From NCBI GenBank assembly GCA_036524675.1, contig DATDBU010000032.1:1-46315 (forward strand): 46,315 nt of DNA. The letters are read 5' to 3'. The notes under the pieces are model-generated. The model made no database searches. It saw only the letters and a program-made list of their open reading frames with translations, and had not been told where the DNA came from. Each line of letters begins with the position of its first letter. Positions within the stretch are counted from its first letter, which is position 1. Source of the DNA: DATDAW01 sp036524675. GTDB taxonomy: Bacteria > Verrucomicrobiota > Verrucomicrobiia > Chthoniobacterales > DASVRZ01. This document shows positions 1 to 8,307 of this stretch, piece by piece. The translations under genes were made by a program, and so were the position numbers.

Positions 1-16
1 TAGGCCAGCCGGCCAG

Positions 17-565
17 CATTCCGCGCCTACCAAGGCGCGGCCCCGTTGAAGCCGGCCAATAGTCCAGTAAGCATGGTCGCGACTGCGGTGCATTCCGCGC
101 CTACCAAGGCGCGGCCCCGTTGAAGCTCCGCCTTTCTCACCGCCTCAGCCAGCCGCTCCCAGCATTCCGCGCCTACCAAGGCGCGGCCCCGTTGAAGCGA
201 CGCCGTCTCGTCCCGGCACCTGATGGTGACGCAGCACATTCCGCGCCTACCAAGGCGCGGCCCCGTTGAAGCTCGACGGCGATGTGCAGGTCAGCTATGC
301 CCAATTTGAGCATTCCGCGCCTACCAAGGCGCGGCCCCGTTGAAGCGGGTATTGTCGCTCATGGGTTTTGTTTTGTCGGGTTGCATTCCGCGCCTACCAA
401 GGCGCGGCCCCGTTGAAGCTCATGGGATTCGGTCACGCGTCCAGCCAAGCGTAAAGCATTCCGCGCCTACCAAGGCGCGGCCCCGTTGAAGCCAGCCATC
501 GAAGGACTACTGATGGGCGGCATACGTCGCATTCCGCGCCTACCAAGGCGCGGCCTCGTTGAAGG
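17..565 (+). CRISPR. CRISPR array, 8 repeats and 7 spacers
   Basis: Eight copies of a 36-bp repeat lie at 17-52, 91-126, 163-198, 237-272, 311-346, 384-419, 457-492 and 530-565, separated by spacers of 36-38 bp that share no similarity with each other. The repeat contains a perfect 7-bp inverted repeat (CCGCGCC / GGCGCGG) around the loop TACCAA and ends in GTTGAAGC, which resembles the 8-nt 3' handle of class 1 crRNAs. The last copy has two substitutions (C to T at 556, C to G at 565), as expected for the leader-distal end. Transcription is therefore probably left to right, with leader and cas genes to the left of the window. The array may continue beyond position 1. The Cas type cannot be decided from the repeat alone. 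Confidence 0.97.
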
Positions 566-655
566 CTCTGCGACTCGCGACGACCACCCTCGCCAGTGTT
601 GTCTCAGCGCCGGGGTTCCCATTTTTCGTCGACCTTTCCGGCCCACTCCGTTTCT

Positions 656-1336
656 CTATTGAATCGCGGAAATAAACGCTGCCGAATCTGATACGGCTCC
701 GAACACGCCTCCTTGCATCTTGATCATCTTCAATGCCGCCAGATAATTGCCGTAATCTGTCGCGCCTGTGCAGTCCGACAGCACGAGGCACTCGTATCCG
801 CGGTCGTTGGCCTCCCGCATCGTCGTGTGCACGCAAACATCCGTCGTGATTCCCCCAAAAACGATGTTCTGTATTCCTTTTTGCCGCAGCAGCATGTCCA
901 GATCCGTGGCATAAAATGAACCCTTTCCAGGCTTATCGATCACCGCCTCACTAGGCAGCGGTGCGAGCTCGGGAATGATTTCCCAGCCTAATTCACCCCG
1001 CGTCAGAATCCTTCCGCATGGTCCGGCATCTCCAATTCCTGCGCCGATGCGCTGACTGCGCCAGCGCTTGTTTGCCGGCAAATCAGCCAGATCGCGACGG
1101 TGCCCCTCTCGGGTATGCATGACGTGATACCCGAGCGCACGCGCCGCAGCGAAGACGCGCCTGATCGGTTCGATCGGTGCACGTGTGAGCGCCAGATCAT
1201 ATCCCATCCGGTCCACATATCCTCCCGGACCGCAAAAATCCGTTTGCATATCGATGATCAACACCCCCGTATTCGCCGGGCGCAGATCGCCATTATACGG
1301 CCATGGGTAAGGATCGGCATTAACGTATCGCGTCAT
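656..1336 (-). CDS. biuH: Isochorismatase-family cysteine hydrolase, biuret amidohydrolase-like
   Basis: The 226-residue protein belongs to the isochorismatase-like cysteine hydrolases and closely resembles biuret amidohydrolase, which hydrolyses biuret to allophanate and ammonia in the cytoplasm. The catalytic triad is visible as Asp29 (in VLIIDMQTDF), Lys135 (DKPGKGSF) and Cys168 (GITTDVCVHTTMREA). These sit exactly 7 residues before Asp36, Lys142 and Cys175 of the Rhizobium enzyme as I remember its numbering. The N-terminal ADPYPWPYNGDL and the ANKRWRSQRIG segment are also typical of that subfamily. The ATG is preceded by AGGAGAC, a good ribosome binding site. No allophanate hydrolase or cyanuric acid gene is nearby, so biuret as substrate is an inference; a related ureide or amide is possible. 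Confidence 0.85.
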   Translation of the reverse strand: MTRYVNADPYPWPYNGDLRPANTGVLIIDMQTDFCGPGGYVDRMGYDLALTRAPIEPIRRVFAAARALGYHVMHTREGHRRDLADLPANKRWRSQRIGAGIGDAGPCGRILTRGELGWEIIPELAPLPSEAVIDKPGKGSFYATDLDMLLRQKGIQNIVFGGITTDVCVHTTMREANDRGYECLVLSDCTGATDYGNYLAALKMIKMQGGVFGAVSDSAAFISAIQ

Positions 1337-1395
1337 ATAGCCAGTCTCCTAATGCAATGCTGTTTCCGTTTAGGTTGCGAATTCGAAGTGGGGGG

Positions 1396-1437
1396 CGCCG
1401 CCGGTTACCAAGGAGGAGATTAGTCCAACCGGCGGCG
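1396..1437 (-). terminator. Long hairpin downstream of the beta-barrel gene
   Basis: A perfect 11-bp inverted repeat (CGCCGCCGGTT at 1396-1406, AACCGGCGGCG at 1427-1437) with a 20-nt loop begins 20 bp after the stop of the gene ending at 1457. It sits between two genes on the same strand. There is no T tract after it, so intrinsic termination is uncertain; it could also protect an RNA 3' end. Confidence 0.45.
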
Positions 1438-1456
1438 TCCTTGCCTACACGCAGCT

Positions 1457-2386
1457 TTAAAAGAAAATTCGGATACCGCCGTGGAACTGGACAAGATTTT
1501 CGTCCCGGCTGTTTGCGGCCCCGAGAATTTCATTTCCGTCAAGCAGTCCATCATTGTTAAAATGGTAGTACTGCACACCTGCATAAAACGTCCAATGTCC
1601 GTAGCTCGGCGGAATAAACGAAATCGGGACACTCGCTCTCAATTGCGTGGTAAAGACGGCTGCCCCCGAACCACCATCAGAGCCATCCGCACGGAGATAG
1701 AAATCCGATGCCACGAGATTGACGGAGGTCGGCAGCTCGATCTTTACCGGCCCTGCCTGAAATGTTGGATTGATTCCCAGCACAAAATACCAGCTGTTCT
1801 GTGCGCCAAAAAATACCGGTATATTGTCGATATCATAAAAGAACTCGACAAATGGATTGATGGAGAACCCGGGAATGAAGGTATCATAATACGTGAGTCT
1901 CAGATCGAGGTTGGTCGACGTGTCATACGAATCCGTCTGACTAACGAATGCGGTGTAAAACGCATCAAACTGGAAAGCTTTGGCAAACTTGAATGTGAGC
2001 CCAACAATGGGGTCGATCTCGTTCCACTCGCCTGGATCAACGCCAGACTTGCGAGTGTGCCAGCTGTTCCAAACTCCCGTCGTCAGAGTAATATCATTCA
2101 GGAATCCGGTTTCAGAAGCGTAAAGGTTCCAGAAAATTAATAGCAGTGGCTGGAATACGAGTCCCTGGTTTTCAACAACAAGACCGCGGGGCGTGATGTA
2201 TTTGTCAGAAAATTCCAACTGCAGCAGCCCGTGAATACGAAGCCCTGGGGGTGCTTCAACGGCGGGAGGTTTCGGCTCTTTGGCTTCAACGGTCTCTCCG
2301 GCGTGAAGTACCGCCGCTCCCTGGAAAGCGAAGACCGTCATGGCAATAGCGAGCACTTTTGTTAATAGATTGGAGAATCTTTTCAT
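1457..2386 (-). CDS. Outer-membrane beta-barrel protein, function unknown
   Basis: The 309-residue protein starts with a signal peptide (basic MKRFSNLLTK, hydrophobic core, cleavage probably near VLHAGE) followed by a short Lys/Pro-rich linker and then alternating aromatic and polar strands. The chain ends in HGGIRIFF with a terminal phenylalanine, the usual C-terminal signature of outer-membrane beta-barrels recognised by the BAM complex. Strands such as FQFDAFYTAFVSQ, TNLDLRLTYYD and HWTFYAGVQYYHF suggest a barrel of roughly 10-14 strands. I cannot assign a substrate. It lies downstream of the mannitol-type PTS operon on the same strand after a 274-bp gap, so a role as an outer-membrane channel for that system is possible but not shown. 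The gap itself (2387-2660) shows no gene. Confidence 0.7.
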   Translation of the reverse strand: MKRFSNLLTKVLAIAMTVFAFQGAAVLHAGETVEAKEPKPPAVEAPPGLRIHGLLQLEFSDKYITPRGLVVENQGLVFQPLLLIFWNLYASETGFLNDITLTTGVWNSWHTRKSGVDPGEWNEIDPIVGLTFKFAKAFQFDAFYTAFVSQTDSYDTSTNLDLRLTYYDTFIPGFSINPFVEFFYDIDNIPVFFGAQNSWYFVLGINPTFQAGPVKIELPTSVNLVASDFYLRADGSDGGSGAAVFTTQLRASVPISFIPPSYGHWTFYAGVQYYHFNNDGLLDGNEILGAANSRDENLVQFHGGIRIFF

Positions 2387-2660
2387 TGGATTGTTTGAGG
2401 ATAATTGCAGGTTAAGCAGCCGGCGCTTCTGCCGGACGCAGAGCTTCTAAGCAATGGCCGTGCCATGGTCTTGCGACTTACTGCAACATCCTTACCAGCA
2501 ACAACTTACAAAGCAGCACCTTGCCGTCCATTGTACGGTGCCCGTTCCATGTGTTTCGGCCTGCGACGGTTGAAACAACTTTTATAAGGCGCACCGATGA
2601 AATTACAGGCGAAGAAGCGGCCTCCGCCCGCCTTATGCCGATCTTACGCGGACAGTCGCT

Positions 2661-3110
2661 TTATTGCGGGAGCTCGCTTTCGAGCAGCGCCATTATTTCT
2701 TCCTTTTTATCAGCGTTTATCAACTTCTCCAGGCTGGCGTCATCGCTGCAGACGATTGCAATGGACGTCAGGATGTTCATATGATTTTTGCCAGTGGCCG
2801 CGATGCCGATAACGAGGCGGACCATGTTTCCGTCGCCAAAATCGATTCCATTGGGAGTTTGCAGAACGGAAATACCGGCGGATTTGACAAATACCAGCGC
2901 CTCGCGTGTCCCGTGGGGAATAGCGACGCCGTTGCCGATATAGGTAGTCGCTATCTGCTCGCGAGCGAGCATTGCCTCGATGTAATCGACGGACACATGG
3001 CCTGCCGCAACCAGGAGTTCGCCGGCGGCAATGATCGCAGCCTCCTTGGTATCAAACCTGGCTCCGAGCGAGATTTTGTCTGGCGACAGAATGGAGGTAG
3101 CGTCATCCAT
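2661..3110 (-). CDS. mtlF: PTS EIIA component, mannitol/fructose type
   Basis: This 149-residue cytoplasmic protein is a stand-alone EIIA of the mannitol/fructose PTS family. It takes phosphate from HPr and passes it to the EIIB domain. The phosphorylated histidine is His66 in the motif GNGVAIPHGT, and the downstream FVKSAGISVLQ and LVIGIAA segments follow the family pattern. Length is normal for the domain. It is the last gene of a three-gene minus-strand operon, starting 7 bp after the regulator gene, and its partner is the EIICB encoded at 5211-6707. No HPr or EI gene lies in the window. Confidence 0.88.
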   Translation of the reverse strand: MDDATSILSPDKISLGARFDTKEAAIIAAGELLVAAGHVSVDYIEAMLAREQIATTYIGNGVAIPHGTREALVFVKSAGISVLQTPNGIDFGDGNMVRLVIGIAATGKNHMNILTSIAIVCSDDASLEKLINADKKEEIMALLESELPQ

Positions 3111-3117
3111 CGCGCAG

Positions 3118-5196
3118 CTAATCGAGCGTTAGTTGTTCACGTAGAAAAGCGTTGAGCTCTGCCGTGAACCACGCACGGGATTTCTCTTCATCATTCGAAG
3201 CGAGCAGGTCAATAGCTTCCTGCCGCATTAACAAAGAGCTCATCTGACTGAGAACGGCGATTTCAACCCGGTGCATATTTTCCGGCGCCAGCATAAGCAG
3301 GCATTGATCGATGACGGTACCCGTGGCTGATTTGATGGACTCTGCCAGCGTGTGGAGTGTGACCGACGGACGTTTGATGCCGGACTCGCGAGCATGCAAA
3401 AAGGCCAGTTTACTGCCGGGAATAACCAGGTCGCCGCGACTTTGGCGCGCGATGATTTTATTAGCGACTTGTTGTGGGTTTTCGATAAAACCCTCGCTTC
3501 GCAAGGGGTCGAGTAGACTGGGAATAATTTCCGCCAACGTTCTTTTTCTGGCGACGGGCGTCGGATAAATCCGCCAGTATTTGAGAAGGCCTCGGGCGCA
3601 AGTCATTTGCCGTTGGATGCGGTCGTCTTCAACACGCGTCGTGCTGGTTCCGGGGCGGTTGAGCGGAGCAGACGTCTGCCGCCGAAGACGGTCGCGAATC
3701 TGTCGAATGTCTTCCGGGCGCAGCAGGGGTCGGACCAGGAGATAGCTTTCGGGCGGTAGATCGAGCGGGACGGTGGCGAGAATGATGTCGTAAGTCTGGC
3801 GACTGGCGTCCGTGGATTCCAGCCAGGCAAGCTGGTCGATCGTGTCGATCTCCGGAATTTCTGTGCGAAGGCGGCTAGCGAGTATGCGTGAAGTTCCAAT
3901 GCCGGCTGAGCAAACTACGAGCGCTCGGAATTGCCGGTGCAGACGCCGTTCGAGGGCCGATCCGACGTGCAGGACAAGGAATCCGATTTCTTCCTCGGGC
4001 AGGCGAAGATCTGTAAAAGCACTGTCAGCTGCCGTCTGAACGGTAGAAAACAGATCGGCGTAGTTGTTCTTAATCTCGCGTAAAAGCGGATTCCGGATTG
4101 GCAGATGATGCTCGACCCGGTAGAGGGTTCGGCCGAGGTGTGCGGTAAGACCTTCGATGAAAACAGGGTCGTTTTTCAAGGCAGTGTCCAGAAGCTTCTC
4201 ACTGGCGGCGACGAATTTTTTGACGAGTATGGGCAAAGTTTCGGGTGCCTGCCGGGGTGTGCCGGAAAACGTTTGATCCTGCTGCACGGCGCGGACCAGC
4301 AAAGCAAGGCGGGCAATCTCCCCTTCAGAAAGAGGCTTTTTCAAAGCCGCCCCGAGCCGCTGCGCCCATGCGAGCTCGGCGGCGTATTCGGTTTTGTCTA
4401 GAGGCTTTTTCGGAAGTTCGCATGGTGGATGTCCTGCAGAACGAGATATAAGAAGCGCGGTTTCCAGTGCTACTTCGACCCATACGGCGGGCGATAGGGT
4501 GAGTGGCGGTGTACCTTCGAGATCGCGAAGGATGGTGCCGGCTTTGCGGAATGAAGGGCGGTCAATCAGCAGCCACACGGGGCGGAGCAAGTAATCGTCG
4601 GTTGCCTGAGCGGACTGCTCAACGGATGGGGCGCTGGCGAACAGTTCGCGAATTTCGCCTTCATCCATTTGCGAAAAGATGATGTCACCAACGGCGTTAC
4701 GGCGATCGGCTTCGCGACCGCTGAGAGCGACACCCCAACCGCGCTTCCGGACAAGCTCGAGTTCATGCGTGGCGAGCCATTTCTCCAGATCCTCCAGATC
4801 GTGGCTAACGGTAGTGATGGTAACCTGGAGGTCGATGGCTAGGGCGAAGATCTTGATGGGTTCGGAGGCTGCGAGCAGTTTGCAGGCGAGCCAGGTGCGA
4901 CGGTCCGACGGGCGCACGGATTCGACAGCACGGCCGAGAACCTCGCGCCGGAGACTTTCGCGCTGGCCGTCTGTGCCGAGGAGCCGAATACCGGAGCCGG
5001 TTTTTTTTTCCAAAGTGAGACCGTAACGCTGGAGCAACGCTTCTATTTCCGGCAGTTCGCGGTAGACTGTTCGGAGACTGGCGCCGACTTCGTCTGCGAG
5101 ATCCTGCGCGGTGAGTTCGTGGTCCGCGGCAAGCAAATGGTCAACAATTAGACGTTGACGCAGAGGAATGCTGGATGCAGGCGGCGAAGCTGGCAT
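3118..5196 (-). CDS. mtlR: PRD-containing transcriptional regulator, MtlR-like
   Basis: The 692-residue protein has the MtlR architecture: an N-terminal helix-turn-helix (about 12-70), a second HTH-like region (about 100-165), PRD1 (about 205-310), PRD2 (about 320-420), an EIIB-like domain (about 424-510) and a C-terminal EIIA domain (about 553-692). Phosphorylation sites of PRD2 (His353, His410), EIIB (Cys429 in VVCSAGIGTS) and EIIA (His601 in AFLHARESG) are present with the spacing of Bacillus MtlR. The two PRD1 histidines are replaced, by Glu245 and Leu300 in my alignment by eye. It lies 14 bp downstream of the EIICB gene and presumably controls this operon according to PTS phosphorylation state. 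Confidence 0.87.
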   Translation of the reverse strand: MPASPPASSIPLRQRLIVDHLLAADHELTAQDLADEVGASLRTVYRELPEIEALLQRYGLTLEKKTGSGIRLLGTDGQRESLRREVLGRAVESVRPSDRRTWLACKLLAASEPIKIFALAIDLQVTITTVSHDLEDLEKWLATHELELVRKRGWGVALSGREADRRNAVGDIIFSQMDEGEIRELFASAPSVEQSAQATDDYLLRPVWLLIDRPSFRKAGTILRDLEGTPPLTLSPAVWVEVALETALLISRSAGHPPCELPKKPLDKTEYAAELAWAQRLGAALKKPLSEGEIARLALLVRAVQQDQTFSGTPRQAPETLPILVKKFVAASEKLLDTALKNDPVFIEGLTAHLGRTLYRVEHHLPIRNPLLREIKNNYADLFSTVQTAADSAFTDLRLPEEEIGFLVLHVGSALERRLHRQFRALVVCSAGIGTSRILASRLRTEIPEIDTIDQLAWLESTDASRQTYDIILATVPLDLPPESYLLVRPLLRPEDIRQIRDRLRRQTSAPLNRPGTSTTRVEDDRIQRQMTCARGLLKYWRIYPTPVARKRTLAEIIPSLLDPLRSEGFIENPQQVANKIIARQSRGDLVIPGSKLAFLHARESGIKRPSVTLHTLAESIKSATGTVIDQCLLMLAPENMHRVEIAVLSQMSSLLMRQEAIDLLASNDEEKSRAWFTAELNAFLREQLTLD

Positions 5197-5210
5197 TTTT
5201 TTGAGGATGG

Positions 5211-6707
5211 TCAGACAGTCGGACGAACTGGGGCGGACGGTTCATGGGAAAAACGTTGCACCAACTCATCGTACACGGGATTCCTGAAAAAATCCTGAAT
5301 CGAAATGTGTTCTGCAGCCGGCAATTTAAGGCGGGCACGCTCGGTGAGGCTTTGATGAGTGATCACCAGATCGGTGTCGGTGGGGAGGTCGTCGATGGCT
5401 GCATTGGTTACGGTAATGAGACTGCCGACCTCTTTGAGTTTCTTCCGGAGGACGGCTGCGCCCATCGCACTAGAGCCCATTCCGGCGTCGCAGGCGAAGA
5501 CGATCTTGTTAACAGGACGGGAAATGAATGCCGGACCAGGTTGGCGTGCAGACATACCCACAGCCGCGGCAAGAGGCACTGACGAGCCTTTTAGCTTGAG
5601 TAAACTTTCCCGCGACGTTTCGAGTTCCCCTTCCAGGTTGACCGTCCGTTCGAACCTCAGTAAGCCGACGGCTACAGTGAACGACGTAACCGTCGCAGCG
5701 AAGATACCTGCCACCACGGAAACAAAGTCGCCTCTGGGTGCCAACGCTAAGAACGAAAAGATACTTCCCGGCGATGGTGCTGCCACAAGCCCGGTATGCA
5801 GGAGCGAAAAAGTAAACGTCGCGGAAACGCCGCCAACGATGGCCGCCAGGATAAGCCGCGGTTTCATGAGAACGTAAGGAAAATAGATTTCGTGAATTCC
5901 ACCAAAAAAGTGAATAATGGCAGCGCCGGCGGCGGAATTTTTGGCGGAGCCCTTACCCACGAGACTATAGGCAAGCAGAATACCGAGCCCCGGTCCGGGG
6001 TTGGATTCCAGCATGAAGAGGATCGACTTGCCTTGAACCTGCGATTCACTGATGGCGATGGGACTCAGAATGCCGTGATTGATCGCGTTGTTGAGGAACA
6101 ATATCTTCCCCGGCTCGATAAAGACGTTGGCCAGAGGCAACATGTTGCGCTCGACGATGAATTGCACACCCGCTGCAAGAAAGCGGCTGACGGTTGTCAT
6201 GAAGGGCCCGACGACCAACAGGGCTCCCAACACTAGTATCACGCCAATGATGCCCAGCGAAAAGTTGTTGACCAGCATCTCGAACCCAGCGGGCACTTTG
6301 CCTTCAATCAATTTGTCGAAACGTTTGAGAACCCAGGCTGCAAATGGACCAACCGTCATCGCCCCCATGAACATGGGCACATCCGCACCGACAATGACTC
6401 CCATCGTGGCGACCGCACCGATTACCGCTCCACGTTTGCCGTGAACCATCTGACCACCCGTGTAGCCGATGAGGAGCGGCAACAGGTAGGTGATCATCGG
6501 GCTGACAAGCCTGGCCAACGTCGCGTTCGGAAACCAACCCGTCGGAATGAAACACGCGGCAATGATGCCCCACGCGATGAACGCTCCAATGTTCGGCATT
6601 ACCATCCCGCTTAGGAATCGTCCAAACTTCTGAATCGAAGCCTGCGCGCTGGCGCTGGATGAGGGAGAAGAAACAGACGGGTTCACAGGGGGCGTGGCAT
6701 CAGGCAT
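5211..6707 (-). CDS. mtlA: PTS mannitol-type EIICB permease
   Basis: The 498-residue inner-membrane protein combines a mannitol-type EIIC domain (about 25-360) with a C-terminal EIIB domain (about 400-490). EIIC signatures include LNNAINHG with His211 and GGIHEIYFPY at 269-278; the EIIB phosphocysteine is Cys406 in FACDAGMGSSAMG. The enzyme imports a hexitol, probably mannitol, and phosphorylates it. The usual C-terminal EIIA domain of enterobacterial MtlA is encoded separately at 2661-3110. The Ser/Pro-rich first 25 residues look like an unstructured leader. It is the first gene of the operon; the 151-bp upstream gap probably holds the promoter. No mannitol-1-phosphate dehydrogenase gene is found in the window, which is unusual for a mannitol operon. 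Confidence 0.9.
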   Translation of the reverse strand: MPDATPPVNPSVSSPSSSASAQASIQKFGRFLSGMVMPNIGAFIAWGIIAACFIPTGWFPNATLARLVSPMITYLLPLLIGYTGGQMVHGKRGAVIGAVATMGVIVGADVPMFMGAMTVGPFAAWVLKRFDKLIEGKVPAGFEMLVNNFSLGIIGVILVLGALLVVGPFMTTVSRFLAAGVQFIVERNMLPLANVFIEPGKILFLNNAINHGILSPIAISESQVQGKSILFMLESNPGPGLGILLAYSLVGKGSAKNSAAGAAIIHFFGGIHEIYFPYVLMKPRLILAAIVGGVSATFTFSLLHTGLVAAPSPGSIFSFLALAPRGDFVSVVAGIFAATVTSFTVAVGLLRFERTVNLEGELETSRESLLKLKGSSVPLAAAVGMSARQPGPAFISRPVNKIVFACDAGMGSSAMGAAVLRKKLKEVGSLITVTNAAIDDLPTDTDLVITHQSLTERARLKLPAAEHISIQDFFRNPVYDELVQRFSHEPSAPVRPTV

Positions 6708-6858
6708 GAGGGAAACGGATGATGGCAGATCTCATATGAAAGTCCGGTTTTTCGTCGGACACAAGAGGCTGACTTGTCAGGAATCGCACAAAGCCGCTGA
6801 ATTCGAAAAAGCACTGCCAAAATGCAGACGGTGGCAGAACCCTCGTCTCCCCTGCAGC

Positions 6859-8028
6859 TTATCTGCCGGGCATCAGTTCGACGAGCATTCCATGCAGGTA
6901 CTCGGTTTCTGGAATATGCGGGAGAATGGGATGGTCCAGGCCCTGGCCGTATTCTTCAATGACACGAACAAACCGCCTGGCATCATTCGTCGCATCGACG
7001 AGAATATTGCGAAGTATTTCGCGTGTAACGTGGTGGGAACAGCAAAATGTGGCTAGCAGGCCCCCAGGGGCGAGAAGCTGGAGCGCGCGAAGGTGGATTT
7101 CTTTATACCCGCGCGCGGCGTCCTCGAGTTTGCCCTTGGATTTGGTAAAGGATGGCGGATCAAGGATGATGAGATCGTAAGTGGCTCCCGCACGCGCCTG
7201 AGAATTTAGGAAATCGAAGACGTTGGCTTCAACGGCGCGCACGGCGAGGTGATTGGCGAGCGCGTTCGATTCGATGCGATCGACCAATGCACTGCCGATC
7301 TCGACCGCCGTGACTTCCGCAGCACCCGCCTTCGCGCAGGTTAGAGCGAATCCACCCTGGTTGCTAAAACAGTCGAGTACACGCAGTCCGGCAGCACGCC
7401 GGGCAACTGGCTGATAGTTTCCCAGTTGGTCCAGGTAAAAACCGGTTTTATGGCCGACATCCAGATCGATGGCGAAAGTAACGCCTTCGATGTCCATTGC
7501 CAGCACGTCCGGCAAGGATCCCCATAACAGGCCAGACCGTAATTCCATTCCTTCGGCTTTCCGGGATACGCTTTCGTTACGTTCAAGAATACCCTTTGGA
7601 TTAAGCGTTTCGACGAGGGCCTCAACGATCAGATCCTTCCGCCGATCCATCGCCAGCGTCAGCGTTTGGAGGACGAGATGGTCGCCGTAACGATCCACAA
7701 TCACACCAGGCAGACCGTCGCTCTCGCTCCAAACGACGCGACAGAGATCGGCCCGGACACCGCGCCTTTGACGATATTCCGCCGCCTGCCGAATCCGGCG
7801 TCTGAAAAAATCTATATCGAGATCCTGCCGATGCCTGGAAAAGCGGCGGGCGACAATCTGGGAATTGGCATTGTAAATCGCCGTGCCGAGCAGGCAGTCC
7901 TTTCCGTCTTTCAGCGACACGACATCGCCGTTGGCAGGATTCCCAAAAACTTTCAGGACTTCGCTGGAATACACCCAGTCGTGTCCGTGCAAGATACGGG
8001 AACGCGGTTTGATGACGAGTCCAGCCAT
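6859..8028 (-). CDS. rlmI: 23S rRNA (cytosine-C5) methyltransferase RlmI family
   Basis: The 389-residue protein has an N-terminal PUA domain (about 1-75, including GHDWVYSSEV), a central RlmI-type domain and a C-terminal Rossmann methyltransferase domain. S-adenosylmethionine motif I is visible as LDCFSNQGGFAL, the catalytic-loop motif as LDPPSFTKSK, and the cysteine motif as FCCSHHV. This fits the family that makes m5C1962 in 23S rRNA. Length matches the family. The gene stands alone on the minus strand; the remnant of a toxin-antitoxin pair lies just upstream. Confidence 0.88.
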   Translation of the reverse strand: MAGLVIKPRSRILHGHDWVYSSEVLKVFGNPANGDVVSLKDGKDCLLGTAIYNANSQIVARRFSRHRQDLDIDFFRRRIRQAAEYRQRRGVRADLCRVVWSESDGLPGVIVDRYGDHLVLQTLTLAMDRRKDLIVEALVETLNPKGILERNESVSRKAEGMELRSGLLWGSLPDVLAMDIEGVTFAIDLDVGHKTGFYLDQLGNYQPVARRAAGLRVLDCFSNQGGFALTCAKAGAAEVTAVEIGSALVDRIESNALANHLAVRAVEANVFDFLNSQARAGATYDLIILDPPSFTKSKGKLEDAARGYKEIHLRALQLLAPGGLLATFCCSHHVTREILRNILVDATNDARRFVRVIEEYGQGLDHPILPHIPETEYLHGMLVELMPGR

Positions 8029-8040
8029 TTTTACAGATTT

Positions 8041-8246
8041 CTACAACAGGATCCGGAATTCCTCGACAGTATGACCGGCGTGACGACTCCGCCGCGGCAG
8101 CGAGGCAAGCTTGAGCAGCGATCCGTATGTTCTGAAATCGCCTCTGCTTCGGTATCTCCCTGAAACCAGCATCCAGACAGCGCAGGGCAGCCAACGGCAT
8201 ATCCTTCCTCCGACTGGATCAAAACAACACGATAGCTAGCGTTCAT
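8041..8246 (-). pseudogene. Decayed hicB-hicA remnant (antitoxin start joined to toxin end)
   Basis: Starting at the ATG at 8246, the translation MNASYRVVLIQSEEGYAVGC continues as a typical HicB antitoxin N-terminus up to GDTEAEAI. One extra T (GCGATTTCAG) then breaks the frame; the shifted frame continues the antitoxin helix as QNIRIAAQACLAAAAE. About 15 codons later the third frame reads HAGHTVEEFRILL and stops at 8041, which matches the C-terminal end of HicA toxins. The piece therefore looks like a hicB-hicA pair collapsed by an internal deletion plus a frameshift. It lies 12 bp upstream of the rlmI start. No intact toxin is present. Confidence 0.6.
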
Positions 8247-8307
8247 GCCGAAAAACTGGCCTGCAACACGGTTGATTTCTTTGGATGCCAGCCTTCGGGG
8301 AGCCCAG

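Noticed and set aside
7622..8200. 192-codon frame overlapping the rlmI start
   Set aside because: Its beginning is the shifted hicB remnant and the rest is an out-of-frame reading of rlmI.
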